Origin: CALZKI01 sp045124055
GTDB taxonomy: Bacteria > Bacillota > Clostridia > Lachnospirales > Lachnospiraceae
Direction of reading: 5' to 3'
Assembly (NCBI GenBank): GCA_045124055.1
Contig: JBGVKZ010000028.1
Location: 1-27,314 of the forward strand
Length of the DNA stretch: 27,314 bases
In this document: one piece after another, positions 7,395 through 16,411 of the stretch
How positions within the stretch are numbered: position 1 is the stretch's first letter
How the letters are laid out: each line of letters begins with the position of its first letter
Notes under the pieces: generated by a model
What the model was told of the DNA's origin: nothing
What the model saw: only the letters and a program-made list of their open reading frames with translations
The model's database searches: none
Made by a program: the position numbers and the translations under genes

Positions 7395-9138
7395 TTCTGC
7401 TTCTCCTTACAATTAAACTTCCACCCGGACTAAGTATATTTTCTGAATAGCCACGAGCATATATTATTTTCTGTTCAGTCAATTTTATCGACTTATCATT
7501 ACTATCTGCATTGATATATACTTCAATATCTGTTTTTCCTGATCTTACATAGTGAATTAACCTATCTTCACCACATTTCCATTCAATACAATTGCTTTTT
7601 AATGCACTATATTCTCTACGTATACCTATGAGTGTTTTTACTTCATTGAAAATATAATTTTTTTCTCCACCTTTAATTTCCTTCCATGGCATAGGCTTTC
7701 TATTAAAAGGACCTCCACTTCCTTCCATTGCAATTTCAGTTCCGTAAAATATACAAGGACTACCCGGCATTGTAATCAGTATGACGAGTTGCTGAAAAAA
7801 CACATCTTCATTACAAAATCTAGAATATACTCTACCCACATCATGGCTATCAAGAAAATTAAATAAAACTTTATTCACATTCTCCATATACAATGAATAG
7901 CATCTATTCATCATATACATAAAATCAATTGATTTTAAATTCTTATTGATAAAAAAATTATTAACACTTTCCATAAATGGATAATTCATAACAGAATCAT
8001 ACTCATCTCCTTGTAGCCAAGGATTTGCATCATGCCATATTTCTCCTAGTAAATATAGGTCTGGTTTTAGTGCTTTTAATTCTTGCCGTAATTGTTTTAT
8101 AAAAGAATGAGCAATTTCATTTCCTACATCAAATCGTATTCCATCAATGTTCCATTTGGTAATCCACTCTCTACATACTTCACAAAAATAAGTAACCACT
8201 TCTTTGTTATTTGTATTGAGCTTAGGCATTTCAGCCTCAAATGCGAACGAAAAAAATCTTCCATCATCAGTTCTTTGTATTCCATCAAAAATATCCTCAT
8301 TAATATAAAACCAATCAAAATATTTTGAAGATTTCCCATTTTTCAGCACATCTTTCCAAGCAAAAAAATCACTTCCAGCATGGTTAAAAACCGCGTCTAT
8401 CATCACCTTTATGCCCTTATCGTGTGCAGCATCTACTAACTCTTTAAACTCTTCATCTGTACCAAAGTCCGAATCTACCTTACGATAATCTGTCGTATTA
8501 TACTTATGATTGCTTGTAGACTCAAATATAGGAGTTAAATATATGCCATTTATCCCTAATTCTCGAAGATATGTAAGTTTACTTGTAATTCCACAAATAT
8601 TTCCACCATAGAACGTGGTATATTCTATATTTTCTACATCATCCCAATTTGCAAACTTACTTTCAACCGCCCCATTCTCCTTTCGGCAAAAACGATCGGG
8701 CATAATCTGATACCAAAATGTATTCTCAACCCACTCAGGAGCCTTGTATATATCTGATGAATTCATCCATGCATATTTAAAATATTGCTTCATCAAACCA
8801 TTAGCATTCAAATTTTCTATAGTATACAGTCCATCTTCAAACAAATATTGCATTTCCTCATCACAAATTACTTCGAAATAGTATTGCAACCTTTTATATT
8901 TGGGAAAAATACTTATAGACCATATGAAACTGTCTCTTAATTCCTTTGCAATATACATAGAAGCTCTTACCCCATACCAGGGGCGTCTTCCTGACGGACC
9001 ATTAATATATGGATCTTCATGAATCAAATTGACTGCTGTTATTTTTTTATTTGTACTAATGTTAATTATTAACTCATTTTCATCCCAAGCATAGCAATTA
9101 GCATTTCCACATCTATGACTAATTCCTTCAAATGACAC
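7375..9138 (-). CDS. GH13 neopullulanase/cyclomaltodextrinase-type alpha-glucan hydrolase
   Basis: A 587-residue cytoplasmic enzyme without signal peptide that should cleave alpha-1,4 (and perhaps 1,6) links in maltodextrins, cyclodextrins or pullulan. Residues ~1-110 form an N-terminal beta domain like CBM34. The barrel shows YQIMPDRF (143-150, the neopullulanase signature), DAVFNH (248-253), MPKLNTNN (304-311), GIRFDVGNE with nucleophile D337, GEIWH with acid/base E366, and FLDSHD with D433. A beta-sandwich C-domain follows. The start chosen is the GTG at 9138, 7 bases after GGAGGT; the frame is open further upstream without a binding site. It is divergent from an AraC-type regulator and overlaps the kinase-like gene, forming a small glucan-use operon. 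No ABC transporter is present in the window. Confidence 0.93.
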   Translation of the reverse strand: MSFEGISHRCGNANCYAWDENELIINISTNKKITAVNLIHEDPYINGPSGRRPWYGVRASMYIAKELRDSFIWSISIFPKYKRLQYYFEVICDEEMQYLFEDGLYTIENLNANGLMKQYFKYAWMNSSDIYKAPEWVENTFWYQIMPDRFCRKENGAVESKFANWDDVENIEYTTFYGGNICGITSKLTYLRELGINGIYLTPIFESTSNHKYNTTDYRKVDSDFGTDEEFKELVDAAHDKGIKVMIDAVFNHAGSDFFAWKDVLKNGKSSKYFDWFYINEDIFDGIQRTDDGRFFSFAFEAEMPKLNTNNKEVVTYFCEVCREWITKWNIDGIRFDVGNEIAHSFIKQLRQELKALKPDLYLLGEIWHDANPWLQGDEYDSVMNYPFMESVNNFFINKNLKSIDFMYMMNRCYSLYMENVNKVLFNFLDSHDVGRVYSRFCNEDVFFQQLVILITMPGSPCIFYGTEIAMEGSGGPFNRKPMPWKEIKGGEKNYIFNEVKTLIGIRREYSALKSNCIEWKCGEDRLIHYVRSGKTDIEVYINADSNDKSIKLTEQKIIYARGYSENILSPGGSLIVRRSRNEDTEC

Positions 9139-9245
9139 GTATATCACCTCCAATTGAATTATATTATGATGTATGTTATAATTCTCACACAATATTCTTC
9201 ACTTTTTAACACAATCCTATTATCAGAAGGGAAGTGCTACTCTTA
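9139..9245. promoter_or_regulatory. Divergent promoter region between GH13 and AraC genes
   Basis: A minus-strand TATAAT at 9158-9163 (read as ATTATA on +) is a likely -10 box for the GH13 gene, about 20 bases before its start. No good -35 box stands at the usual distance, which fits an activator-dependent promoter served by the divergent AraC protein. Individual AraC half-sites could not be picked out. Confidence 0.35.
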
Positions 9246-10100
9246 ATGAAAGACCTTATTTTACACGAAACGAAATTTCATGGAACACCTGATTTTCCAT
9301 ATATTGTATATCATGGAAAGGTACCTGATTTTCTCACTTCATTTCCTCAACACTGGCATAACGAAGCTGAATTTATCTACATTGAAAGCGGACATCTAAC
9401 AATTACTGTATGGTCTCAAACCCATCATGCCCATGCCGGAGATCTCATCATCCTTATGCCGCAGGTTATCCATTCCCTTGAAGAATACGATAACCAAACT
9501 GCTGAGTATTATAATATCGTTTTTGACTTCTCAATATTAGGTAATGATACTCGCTACGAAAAATATCTTGTACCATTCTTAACTCATGAAAAAAAGATAG
9601 ATTTCTATAATAAAAAGGGTTCCAAACTTAATGAAAGTCTGAAACCTTTAATTCTCTCGCTTATAGAAAATAGACGAAGCAGCTACACAACACATGAATA
9701 TTTAGTTAAGTCAAACTTATTTATGATAATGCATATTTTAACTCAGCATAGCTACAATTCTAACGAAAATGATATTGCATTACAAATGACATACGATAAA
9801 CTAAAACTAGTTTTATATCATATTCAAAATAGTTATAGTAATAATATTTCTATAAAAAACGCAGCTACCTTATGTGGCTTTTCAGAAAGTCATTTCATGA
9901 AATTATTTAAGGACTTAACTGGTATGAGTTTTACTGCGTATTTAGTAAACTACAGATTAGAACTCTCTGCAAAACAATTAAAAGAAACCAACCTCAGTAT
10001 TATTGATATATCTACAAACTGTGGATTCAATAATCACTCTTATTTTACAAGAGCATTTAAGAAGAAGTATGGTATTTCGCCTTCAAAATATAGAAAATAA
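9246..10100 (+). CDS. AraC-family transcriptional activator
   Basis: A 284-residue regulator. The N-terminal cupin (AraC_binding) half contains FPQHWHNEAEFIYIESG and HAHAGDLIILMPQVIHSL, the usual metal- or ligand-pocket pattern. The C-terminal ~100 residues hold two helix-turn-helix units: SIKNAATLCGFSESHFMKLFK and SIIDISTNCGFNNHSYFTRA, ending FKKKYGISPSKYRK, the AraC signature. The start is uncertain: the ATG at 9246 has GGAAG 10 bases before it, while a GTG at 9234 lies almost directly against the purine run. It is transcribed away from the GH13/kinase genes, so it most likely activates them in response to an alpha-glucan or its products. The ligand is inferred from context. Confidence 0.93.
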   Translation: MKDLILHETKFHGTPDFPYIVYHGKVPDFLTSFPQHWHNEAEFIYIESGHLTITVWSQTHHAHAGDLIILMPQVIHSLEEYDNQTAEYYNIVFDFSILGNDTRYEKYLVPFLTHEKKIDFYNKKGSKLNESLKPLILSLIENRRSSYTTHEYLVKSNLFMIMHILTQHSYNSNENDIALQMTYDKLKLVLYHIQNSYSNNISIKNAATLCGFSESHFMKLFKDLTGMSFTAYLVNYRLELSAKQLKETNLSIIDISTNCGFNNHSYFTRAFKKKYGISPSKYRK

Positions 10101-10187
10101 AAACTATTCAGTTGTCCAAATTAACCTACCTTTATATCATTCTATATTGTCATAACCATATGAGAAGTTTTCTTAACACACGAAGTA

Positions 10188-10229
10188 TGGTATGAAAAAG
10201 TGATAACACTGTTGCAAATCTTCATACCA
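10188..10229. repeat. Inverted repeat between convergent araC-type and fic genes
   Basis: TGGTATGAA (10188-10196) and TTCATACCA (10221-10229) are exact reverse complements; the 24-nt spacer holds a smaller AGTG/CACT dyad. It lies in the 131-bp gap between two convergent genes, where a bidirectional terminator would be expected, though the T-run is poor. Confidence 0.45.
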
Positions 10230-10231
10230 CT

Positions 10232-11170
10232 CTAAAAATTCTTCCAACAACGTTCCTTTAAGAATGTTCCAATGACCTCAAGCGGTGCACCTTCATAATA
10301 CTGCACCAATAATTTCTTAAATTCTGGTACATCCTTTTCCGGTATAACCAAAAATCCCATACCTTGTGCAATCAAATAATGATTTGCAAAAATAACCGAT
10401 GCACGCTTATTTCCATCCTTAAACACCTGCGTTTTCATACAATACATGCATAACTCAATCGCTATCTCAATCGGCTCTTTATCTTGACTTCTAATTTCAT
10501 CTATCCGTTCAATAACTACTGATTCAATAGGCAATGGTGGCACATAGCTTGTTCCACCTATCTGCACAGGAATGCCACGAATACGACCACCATCATAAAA
10601 GAACCCTTCATTTACTAATTTGGCGATATGACAAAGCATATGATAATTACTTTCACTCTGAATAACGTCTCTATCTAAGATAAATTCCCAGGCATGTTTC
10701 AAGTTGAGAATCTTTTGCACATCAGTAGCAGATACACCATTGACTTGTCCATTCTCAATAATATCCTCAGTCTGTGGAAATGTCGTTGCAACACCTTCTA
10801 ACACTGCTTGATCATAAATATTCGCTTTCATATTTGCTCTAGCAAAATCCAAATTCTGTAACACTCTAGCCGAAAGTTCTTTATCCTCGTAACCAAGTGC
10901 TGTTAAATCTTTATTGATTTTACGAATGATTTTATTTAAATCTTTACGTTCCTTAGCATTACGCAAAAGCAACTGATATAGTTCATCCGAATATACATCC
11001 ACATAAGTAGATGTCAGTTTTCCCGCTACACGTTTACGCATATACAAGTATTTCGCACCATTTGCTTCCTTAATTTCCGGATTACCATCATATGGCATCA
11101 GATTAAGTCTTGCTTGTATATCTGCTCTTTGCTGCAATAGTTCTTGAATTTCTGAATAATTTGCCCCCAT
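10232..11170 (-). CDS. Fic-domain protein with Gln in place of the catalytic His
   Basis: A 312-residue Fic/DOC-family protein. Fic enzymes usually transfer AMP from ATP to hydroxyl side chains of target proteins. The N-terminal ~120 residues are helical and charged. ATTFPQTEDIIEN (near 135) occupies the place of the Fic inhibitory helix, and the Fic core carries GRIRGIPVQIGG followed by the active loop TQVFKDGNKRAS. The canonical loop is H-x-F-x-D/E-G-N-x-R; here His is Gln while F, D, G, N and R are kept, so transfer activity is doubtful or altered. The ATG at 11170 follows GAGG by 8 bases. The promoter is bracketed by GGGAACTTTT arms, suggesting tight repression. Possible roles are a regulator, a toxin or an antitoxin-like inactive Fic. 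Confidence 0.85.
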   Translation of the reverse strand: MGANYSEIQELLQQRADIQARLNLMPYDGNPEIKEANGAKYLYMRKRVAGKLTSTYVDVYSDELYQLLLRNAKERKDLNKIIRKINKDLTALGYEDKELSARVLQNLDFARANMKANIYDQAVLEGVATTFPQTEDIIENGQVNGVSATDVQKILNLKHAWEFILDRDVIQSESNYHMLCHIAKLVNEGFFYDGGRIRGIPVQIGGTSYVPPLPIESVVIERIDEIRSQDKEPIEIAIELCMYCMKTQVFKDGNKRASVIFANHYLIAQGMGFLVIPEKDVPEFKKLLVQYYEGAPLEVIGTFLKERCWKNF

Positions 11171-11188
11171 TTTTGTCACCTCTTTCTT

Positions 11189-11410
11189 TTAGGGAACTTT
11201 TACTATATATATTATATACAAAAGTTCCCCATTTATCAAAAAATATTTAGGGAACTTTTTATTATATTTTTTATCTAAAAGTTCCCTATCGCATTTCATA
11301 TCCATATATCTATACCAAATCATAATCAAGCACCTATCATATGGAGCTTTGGTCATTTTAATTTCGTGAAATTCCACGGAATTGAAAAATAGATTATTTA
11401 TTTCTTCCAT
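11189..11410 (-). CDS. Doubtful 73-residue reading frame over the fic promoter
   Basis: A frame from an ATG at 11410 overlaps the end of the 42-codon gene upstream by 17 bases. Its first ~45 residues (MEEINNLFFNSVEFHEIKM and on, Tyr/Met-rich) look protein-like, but the last ~30 residues are encoded by the operator repeats and AT-rich promoter of fic. Either a shorter ancestral gene was truncated when this junction formed, or the frame is chance. No family recognised. Confidence 0.25.
   Translation of the reverse strand: MEEINNLFFNSVEFHEIKMTKAPYDRCLIMIWYRYMDMKCDRELLDKKYNKKFPKYFLINGELLYIIYIVKVP
11191..11287 (-). promoter_or_regulatory. fic promoter within two GGGAACTTTT inverted repeats
   Basis: The 10-mer GGGAACTTTT and its complement occur as two tandem inverted repeats: 11192-11201 with 11220-11229, and 11250-11259 with 11277-11286 (11 bp if the outer A/T pair is counted). 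A minus-strand promoter fits exactly: TTGATA at 11234-11239, 17-base spacer, TATAAT at 11211-11216, the -10 box lying between the arms of the first repeat. The second repeat also encloses a TATAAT (11261-11266). The arrangement looks like paired operators over tandem promoters. Confidence 0.65.
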
Positions 11411-11522
11411 CTTTCTTTTCGTACCATTCCATTACAAGACGCTCAATTAAATCTACCTTTTCTTTTGGTGTATATTCTTTCGGAATATACCTCTGCAGAA
11501 CATCTGCCGGAATTTTAATCAT
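11394..11522 (-). CDS. 42-residue hypothetical protein
   Basis: A small minus-strand frame from ATG 11522 to TAA 11394-11396: MIKIPADVLQRY, then IPKEYTPKEKVDLIERLV and a charged helical end. The mix of a short beta-like start and an amphipathic helix is protein-like, and AGAG lies 5 bases before the ATG. It may be an antitoxin-like or regulatory peptide upstream of fic. No family recognised, and it may be a fragment. Confidence 0.35.
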   Translation of the reverse strand: MIKIPADVLQRYIPKEYTPKEKVDLIERLVMEWYEKKDGRNK

Positions 11523-11675
11523 TACTCTACATTCATAACTTCATATAGTTCGTTACTTCTATAAGACACTTCCCCTTGTGCTACACACCAAGTTCATCTT
11601 GTACGCCATCGGAAATTGCCTTTTTCTTCTCTTTTCGGTCACTTTGAGAAAAATGCATATGCCTCTCTAAGTGCC

Positions 11676-11721
11676 TAAACTCGAGAAGTTTTAAAAACTT
11701 CTCGAAAATTCAAGGAGTTTA
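11676..11721. repeat. Long palindrome just past the recombinase gene
   Basis: A perfect dyad with 12-bp arms lies at 11681-11705 (TCGAGAAGTTTT, one central base, and its complement). An outer pair, TAAACTC (11676-11682) with GAGTTTA (11715-11721), surrounds it. It starts 4 bases after the recombinase stop. It could be a terminator (no clean T-run follows on the minus strand) or a binding site at the element's end, since large serine recombinase genes are usually next to their attachment site. Confidence 0.55.
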
Positions 11722-11724
11722 GTC

Positions 11725-13401
11725 CTAAATCCTTTGGAGCAGTGTTACGCACTCAACGGTACTTTCGTTGTCCCAATCCAATTCGCATAATTCCTGATCA
11801 TTAAAAAACACTGGAAAACGGAACTTAAGGCTTCTTAGAACCCTGCCATCCTCTTGTTCTGCCTCATAGATATTTACTTCCTCGAGGAAGCTCTTCATAA
11901 ATGTCTTCTTCTCCATATCCGTAAATCTATCGTACAGCTTATCAAAGAATAATAAGAACTGATACACATTATCACCGGATATCTTTTCCTGCTTAATATT
12001 ATACAGTCTTGTCTCTACAGCTTCAATGGAAGTTTCAATTTCCTCTATCTCATCATAAAGCTTGTCCAAACGCACCTGCATATCCTCATACTTCTTGTCA
12101 TAATGCTTGTCCGACACGGATAAATTATCCATCTGATTTGCCAGCTTGTTCTTGGCACCGGTTACCTGCTTTAATCTGTCTTGTAAGCCTGTATGCTCTC
12201 TGTCCATCTCTTGGGTATCAATGCTTTGTCCGATGTGCTTTTGAATTTCTTCCTTGAATTTTGGATTATTCACAAGCTTGCGGATTACTTCTTCCACCGA
12301 TGCATTGATTTTATCCTCATTCCACTGCTTACGATAAGTGCATTTATGACCATTCACAAAAGTTCTGTGTTTGCAGGCATAGTAAAAATAATCCCTGTAA
12401 TACCCGCCATCCGGATGCTTCTTACGATTGACATTTCCGTACATACCACTTCCACAAATCGGACATTTGATAATACCAGATAAAATATGCTCATGATCTA
12501 AGCTGTGGGTTTTGATGTTGGCAACTCCCGTTTCCTGTCTCTTTTTATGCACCTGATTCCACAATTCTTCCGAAACAATCGCCTCATGAATACCGTCATT
12601 CAGCATATACTTATCCTGCTTCACAATATGGTACTCATTTCTTGTACCTGGAATCTTCTCATTCTTTCTTCTGCCAAAAGCAAGCTTGCCACAGTAAACA
12701 GGATTATCAAGTACACCTTTTACAAAGGATGTGGAAAAGCCTTCAATGGTATTGTTCTGGCGAAGCTTTTTCTTGTATCCGCTGTTGTTAAGGAATGTGG
12801 CAATAGCGGCAATGCCCATGGTTGTGTTGGCATACTTATCGTAAATAATTCGTATTACCTCAGCTTCATCCTCTGCAATATGCAACTCACCATTAATAAG
12901 CTGATATCCATAAGGAGCAAATCCACCATTCCACTTACCTTCTCGTGCCTTCTGTTTGCGACCTTCCATGGTCTGCACCAATATATTTTCACGCTCTATT
13001 TCAGCCACTGCGGATAACACGGAAATCATCAGCTTACCCGCGTCTTTAGAACTGTCGATACCATCTTCCACACAGATAAGATTAACACCAAAATCCTGCA
13101 TTCGCTGAAGAGATGATAAAACATCCGCTGCATTTCGTCCAAATCGGGATAGCTTGAATACGAGTACGAAATCAATGTTGTCTTTACCTGTTTCAATATC
13201 CTGAAGCATCTGTTGAAATTGTGGGCGACCCTCCACGCTTTTACCGGATTTACCTTCGTCAGAGTATTCCCCAGCGATAATCATATCTTGGTAATCGGCG
13301 TATTTATGCAATTTGTCTTTTTGCGCATCTAAGCTGTAACCATCTACCTGCATAGAAGTTGATACACGGGTGTAGATGTAGCATTTGAGTTGTTTTTTCA
13401 T
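11725..13401 (-). CDS. Large serine recombinase (integrase)
   Basis: A 558-residue site-specific recombinase. The N-terminal resolvase domain has the nucleophile Ser14 in YTRVSTSMQ, GYSDEGKSGKSVEGRP and VFKLSRFGRN with the catalytic Arg residues. A Recombinase domain follows (GKWNGGFAPYGY, FVKGVLDNPVYCGKLAFGRR). Next is a zinc ribbon (CPICGSGMYGN to CKHRTFVNGHKC), a coiled coil (~410-480), and a C-terminal end reading STVECVTLLQRI. The ATG at 13401 follows AAGGAGG closely, 10 bases after the stop of the TOTE gene, so the two are co-transcribed. The protein is complete and probably active in excision or integration of this element. Its C-terminal motif resembles the HVETVVLL of RlmD, a known target of such elements. 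Confidence 0.95.
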   Translation of the reverse strand: MKKQLKCYIYTRVSTSMQVDGYSLDAQKDKLHKYADYQDMIIAGEYSDEGKSGKSVEGRPQFQQMLQDIETGKDNIDFVLVFKLSRFGRNAADVLSSLQRMQDFGVNLICVEDGIDSSKDAGKLMISVLSAVAEIERENILVQTMEGRKQKAREGKWNGGFAPYGYQLINGELHIAEDEAEVIRIIYDKYANTTMGIAAIATFLNNSGYKKKLRQNNTIEGFSTSFVKGVLDNPVYCGKLAFGRRKNEKIPGTRNEYHIVKQDKYMLNDGIHEAIVSEELWNQVHKKRQETGVANIKTHSLDHEHILSGIIKCPICGSGMYGNVNRKKHPDGGYYRDYFYYACKHRTFVNGHKCTYRKQWNEDKINASVEEVIRKLVNNPKFKEEIQKHIGQSIDTQEMDREHTGLQDRLKQVTGAKNKLANQMDNLSVSDKHYDKKYEDMQVRLDKLYDEIEEIETSIEAVETRLYNIKQEKISGDNVYQFLLFFDKLYDRFTDMEKKTFMKSFLEEVNIYEAEQEDGRVLRSLKFRFPVFFNDQELCELDWDNESTVECVTLLQRI

Positions 13402-13411
13402 AGGTACCTCC

Positions 13412-16372
13412 TTATGAATCCGATGTAACTCCAAGTGCAATTTCCAAAAGTTCTGCAGCCACTTGATGATTTTTGATACGCATTAAATTATCCCAGACAT
13501 CCACCTTACCAAGCAGATTCATGCCACCATGCCATACCAGTTCTTCATCAATAACGGCGAATCGCTCCTCTACTTCCGCTTTTGTTACTACATTAATTCC
13601 TACCTGCTGCATCTCTCTAATTAATTCATAACATACATCCGCACTGCCATATACAACTCCCTCCGGATCTGTAGTAATGACTGTTACATTTACACCTTTT
13701 TCCTGACGATCTTTAACCAGTGATAACAGTCTGTCAATCTTATTCTGTCGTATGTCCGGACTGGAAATTACAATTGATTTCTCTGCTTCCACAATATCCT
13801 GCTCGAATTTTTCCGTGTAATTACCGGAATCATATATCGCATTAATTATCTGCTTAGTCTGTTCATCTCCCGTCCATATAGAAAATCCGGTTTTCTTGTA
13901 TGTCTTCAACCTTTTACCATACATTTTATTAAAGAATCTCATATGAGCATCAATATAATCATATACATAAACAGCTTCTTTACCTTCATAGTCACGATTT
14001 AATCTTCCTACATACTGTTCCAGACGCCCCTCAAAAGATACCGGTGCTGCAAGCATCAACACATCAAGTCTCGGAAAATCAAAGCCTTCTCCTATTTTCT
14101 GACCGGTTGCAACCAAAATGAGAGATTCATTTTTAGGAACCTGCTTCAATCTAACTCGTATATCCGCATTTTCTTTATCCGTATTATCTCCATACAGAAG
14201 GAATACATGATCAGCTTCTTCTTTCAGAGTGTCATATAAAAGCTTTGCATGTTCCTTAAATCTCGTCAAAATGACCGGAGTCTGCTTCATCGCAATACAT
14301 GCTATCACATCATTTACAATCATCTCATTACGCACTTTACTGGCACTAATCAGACTGTATGCTTTATTGATATCATCCTTGCTGTCAGCAGTATCCACAA
14401 CTCTTGTATACCTCGGAACAAAATAATGTCCTATTCCCTGCTCCTGTGCTCTTTCCAAGGCTGTAAATCTGTGCCGGAGTGGTCCAAGCAGCATATAAAT
14501 AATCTTATCCAAGCTGTCTCCGCGTTTTGGTGTGGCAGAAACTCCATAAACATATTTCGCATTAATTTTTTGCAATAACTCCATGGATGTATTAGATGCC
14601 GCATGGTGACATTCGTCCATAATTACCATTCCGTATGAATTAATTAAATCATTGAATTTACCTTTACTGTACATGGAACCCACCATTGCAACATCTATAA
14701 TACCTGTTAATGTATTTTTACTGCCATGCAGAATCCCAATAACACTATCCCTCTTTTTCTTCCTGCCCGTTTTCGTCTCATATTCCGGTGGCTCTTCTTT
14801 GATATCCAAGAATTTATTCAGTTCTTCAACCCACTGGTTAAGCAAATCCTTACTTTGTAACAAAATAAGCGTGTTTACCTTACGTTCCGCAATCAGGTAA
14901 CTGCACACAACCGTTTTACCAAATGCCGTTGCCGCACTTAATACACCATCTGAATAAGTCAATAACTTCTCTGCCGCCAACTCCTGCTGTGTTCGTAAAT
15001 CACCTTTAAAAGAAACTCTGATTGGTCGCCCTTTCTCCCTTTGATCAGATATATCAACAGCAATTCCGGACTTTTTGCATTCTTCAATAACTTGTTCCTT
15101 CAGTCCTCTTGGAATCTGTATGTATCCATCTACATCCTTTCCCAAATATACAGCGCTAAAATTATAGTAATTAGAATATCCCAATCTCTTATTTTTATAA
15201 AATTCCGGATTATCAAAAGCAGCCAGACTACGGATTTGGTTTTGTATTCTCGGCATAAGATTTAGCGTGTCAATATAAACACCATTACTAAGCACCATAT
15301 GTAGTTTGCCAACAACATCCGCCTTAACAAACTCACACTTCTTTTTCCATGGCTTTGGCCTATTATTCATATCAGTACCAGCTAGCATCCCTCGACTTTC
15401 TGCCAGTTCTGCCTGCCATTTTGCCATATATTTTTCAATATCCTCTATACCAAGTTTTTCTGTTTTATTTAGTAAAATATCCCACTGATTTGGATATGCA
15501 TTCCAGTTTTCATCCACAAAAGCACTGTTACCATCTTTAAGTGCCTGCCCCTGCAAAGGCAATGCAATCAGATTACCAATACTGCTTGCCACATCCTGAG
15601 ACGGATACATTCTGTCATAATAATGAAAGGATTTTAAGTTAATTGATGCAGAACCTTTATCTAATAACAGAAATCCAAAATTTCTGGCTACAGAAGCCGG
15701 TATTGCTTTCTTAAAGAAAATCCATACATGAGCACCTTTACCGGAACGAGAACGCTCTATCAATGGCTTAATACCATTTATCTCACACATTTTTCTAAGG
15801 GCATCTACTTCCTTATGCCACTCAGTATCTGTATTGGCAAAATCTGTCGCCTCTGCACCTTTTTCATGGTTATCAAAATCAAACACAATAAATCTGCATG
15901 TCCCATTTGGCAAAAGCGGATATACACCTATTACATCTGAGCCATCTTCTTTATAGCCCAATAAATGAGCAATTATTTTCTTAACATCCAGTTTTGTCCA
16001 TTTTGTATTTTCACACTCATCACAAAACATCTTTTCGTCTCGTTGTTTCGGACATAACCTATCATTCCAACGATTATCGCATTGTGGAAAATAACCTCCG
16101 TTTTTACCTCGCTTGGCAAAAACATCCTCTCGCCCCCAAAACATAGAAAAGAAATGTGTTGCCATCTCCTCTGTTATAAATGGTGGATTGACAATACGTT
16201 CTCCCTGGTCAGGGTCATACTCTTCCACATTATCTATAGTCTCTTCAAATGGATTGACTTCATCATATGGAATATTTTCTTTTTTCAGTTTTTCTTTTAG
16301 CAATCTGTTCTCATATTCGAGAAGTCTGACAAGCTTCCTCAAAGACTCTGCATCATATGCTTCTATATTCAT
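13412..16372 (-). CDS. TOTE-type AEP primase, SF2 helicase and PLD-nuclease protein
   Basis: A 986-residue multidomain protein. Residues 8-35 form a short coiled coil, and C98, C107, C117, C120 look like a zinc knuckle. An archaeo-eukaryotic primase domain of the TOTE-conflict type has FDFDNH (D165, D167), SRSGKGAHVW (208-217) and GNLIALPLQ. An SF2 helicase has ATAFGKT (Walker A, 481-487), DECHH (586-590), SATPKRGD (612-619) and QYVGRLNRD. The C-terminal end is a phospholipase-D-like domain (SIVISSPDI, RFAVIDEELVWHGGMNLLG) with a degraded HKD. The start is the ATG at 16372 with AGGTG 6 bases before it. Such proteins are reported from transposon-borne conflict systems; a role in element DNA processing or defence is inferred. 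It is co-transcribed with the recombinase. Confidence 0.9.
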   Translation of the reverse strand: MNIEAYDAESLRKLVRLLEYENRLLKEKLKKENIPYDEVNPFEETIDNVEEYDPDQGERIVNPPFITEEMATHFFSMFWGREDVFAKRGKNGGYFPQCDNRWNDRLCPKQRDEKMFCDECENTKWTKLDVKKIIAHLLGYKEDGSDVIGVYPLLPNGTCRFIVFDFDNHEKGAEATDFANTDTEWHKEVDALRKMCEINGIKPLIERSRSGKGAHVWIFFKKAIPASVARNFGFLLLDKGSASINLKSFHYYDRMYPSQDVASSIGNLIALPLQGQALKDGNSAFVDENWNAYPNQWDILLNKTEKLGIEDIEKYMAKWQAELAESRGMLAGTDMNNRPKPWKKKCEFVKADVVGKLHMVLSNGVYIDTLNLMPRIQNQIRSLAAFDNPEFYKNKRLGYSNYYNFSAVYLGKDVDGYIQIPRGLKEQVIEECKKSGIAVDISDQREKGRPIRVSFKGDLRTQQELAAEKLLTYSDGVLSAATAFGKTVVCSYLIAERKVNTLILLQSKDLLNQWVEELNKFLDIKEEPPEYETKTGRKKKRDSVIGILHGSKNTLTGIIDVAMVGSMYSKGKFNDLINSYGMVIMDECHHAASNTSMELLQKINAKYVYGVSATPKRGDSLDKIIYMLLGPLRHRFTALERAQEQGIGHYFVPRYTRVVDTADSKDDINKAYSLISASKVRNEMIVNDVIACIAMKQTPVILTRFKEHAKLLYDTLKEEADHVFLLYGDNTDKENADIRVRLKQVPKNESLILVATGQKIGEGFDFPRLDVLMLAAPVSFEGRLEQYVGRLNRDYEGKEAVYVYDYIDAHMRFFNKMYGKRLKTYKKTGFSIWTGDEQTKQIINAIYDSGNYTEKFEQDIVEAEKSIVISSPDIRQNKIDRLLSLVKDRQEKGVNVTVITTDPEGVVYGSADVCYELIREMQQVGINVVTKAEVEERFAVIDEELVWHGGMNLLGKVDVWDNLMRIKNHQVAAELLEIALGVTSDS

Positions 16373-16411
16373 GACTATCACCTGCAATTCTTATGTACGT
16401 AATACCTTCTG

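Noticed and set aside
12505..13017. 170-codon plus-strand frame inside the recombinase region
   Set aside because: Antisense shadow of the intact recombinase gene, without a ribosome binding site.
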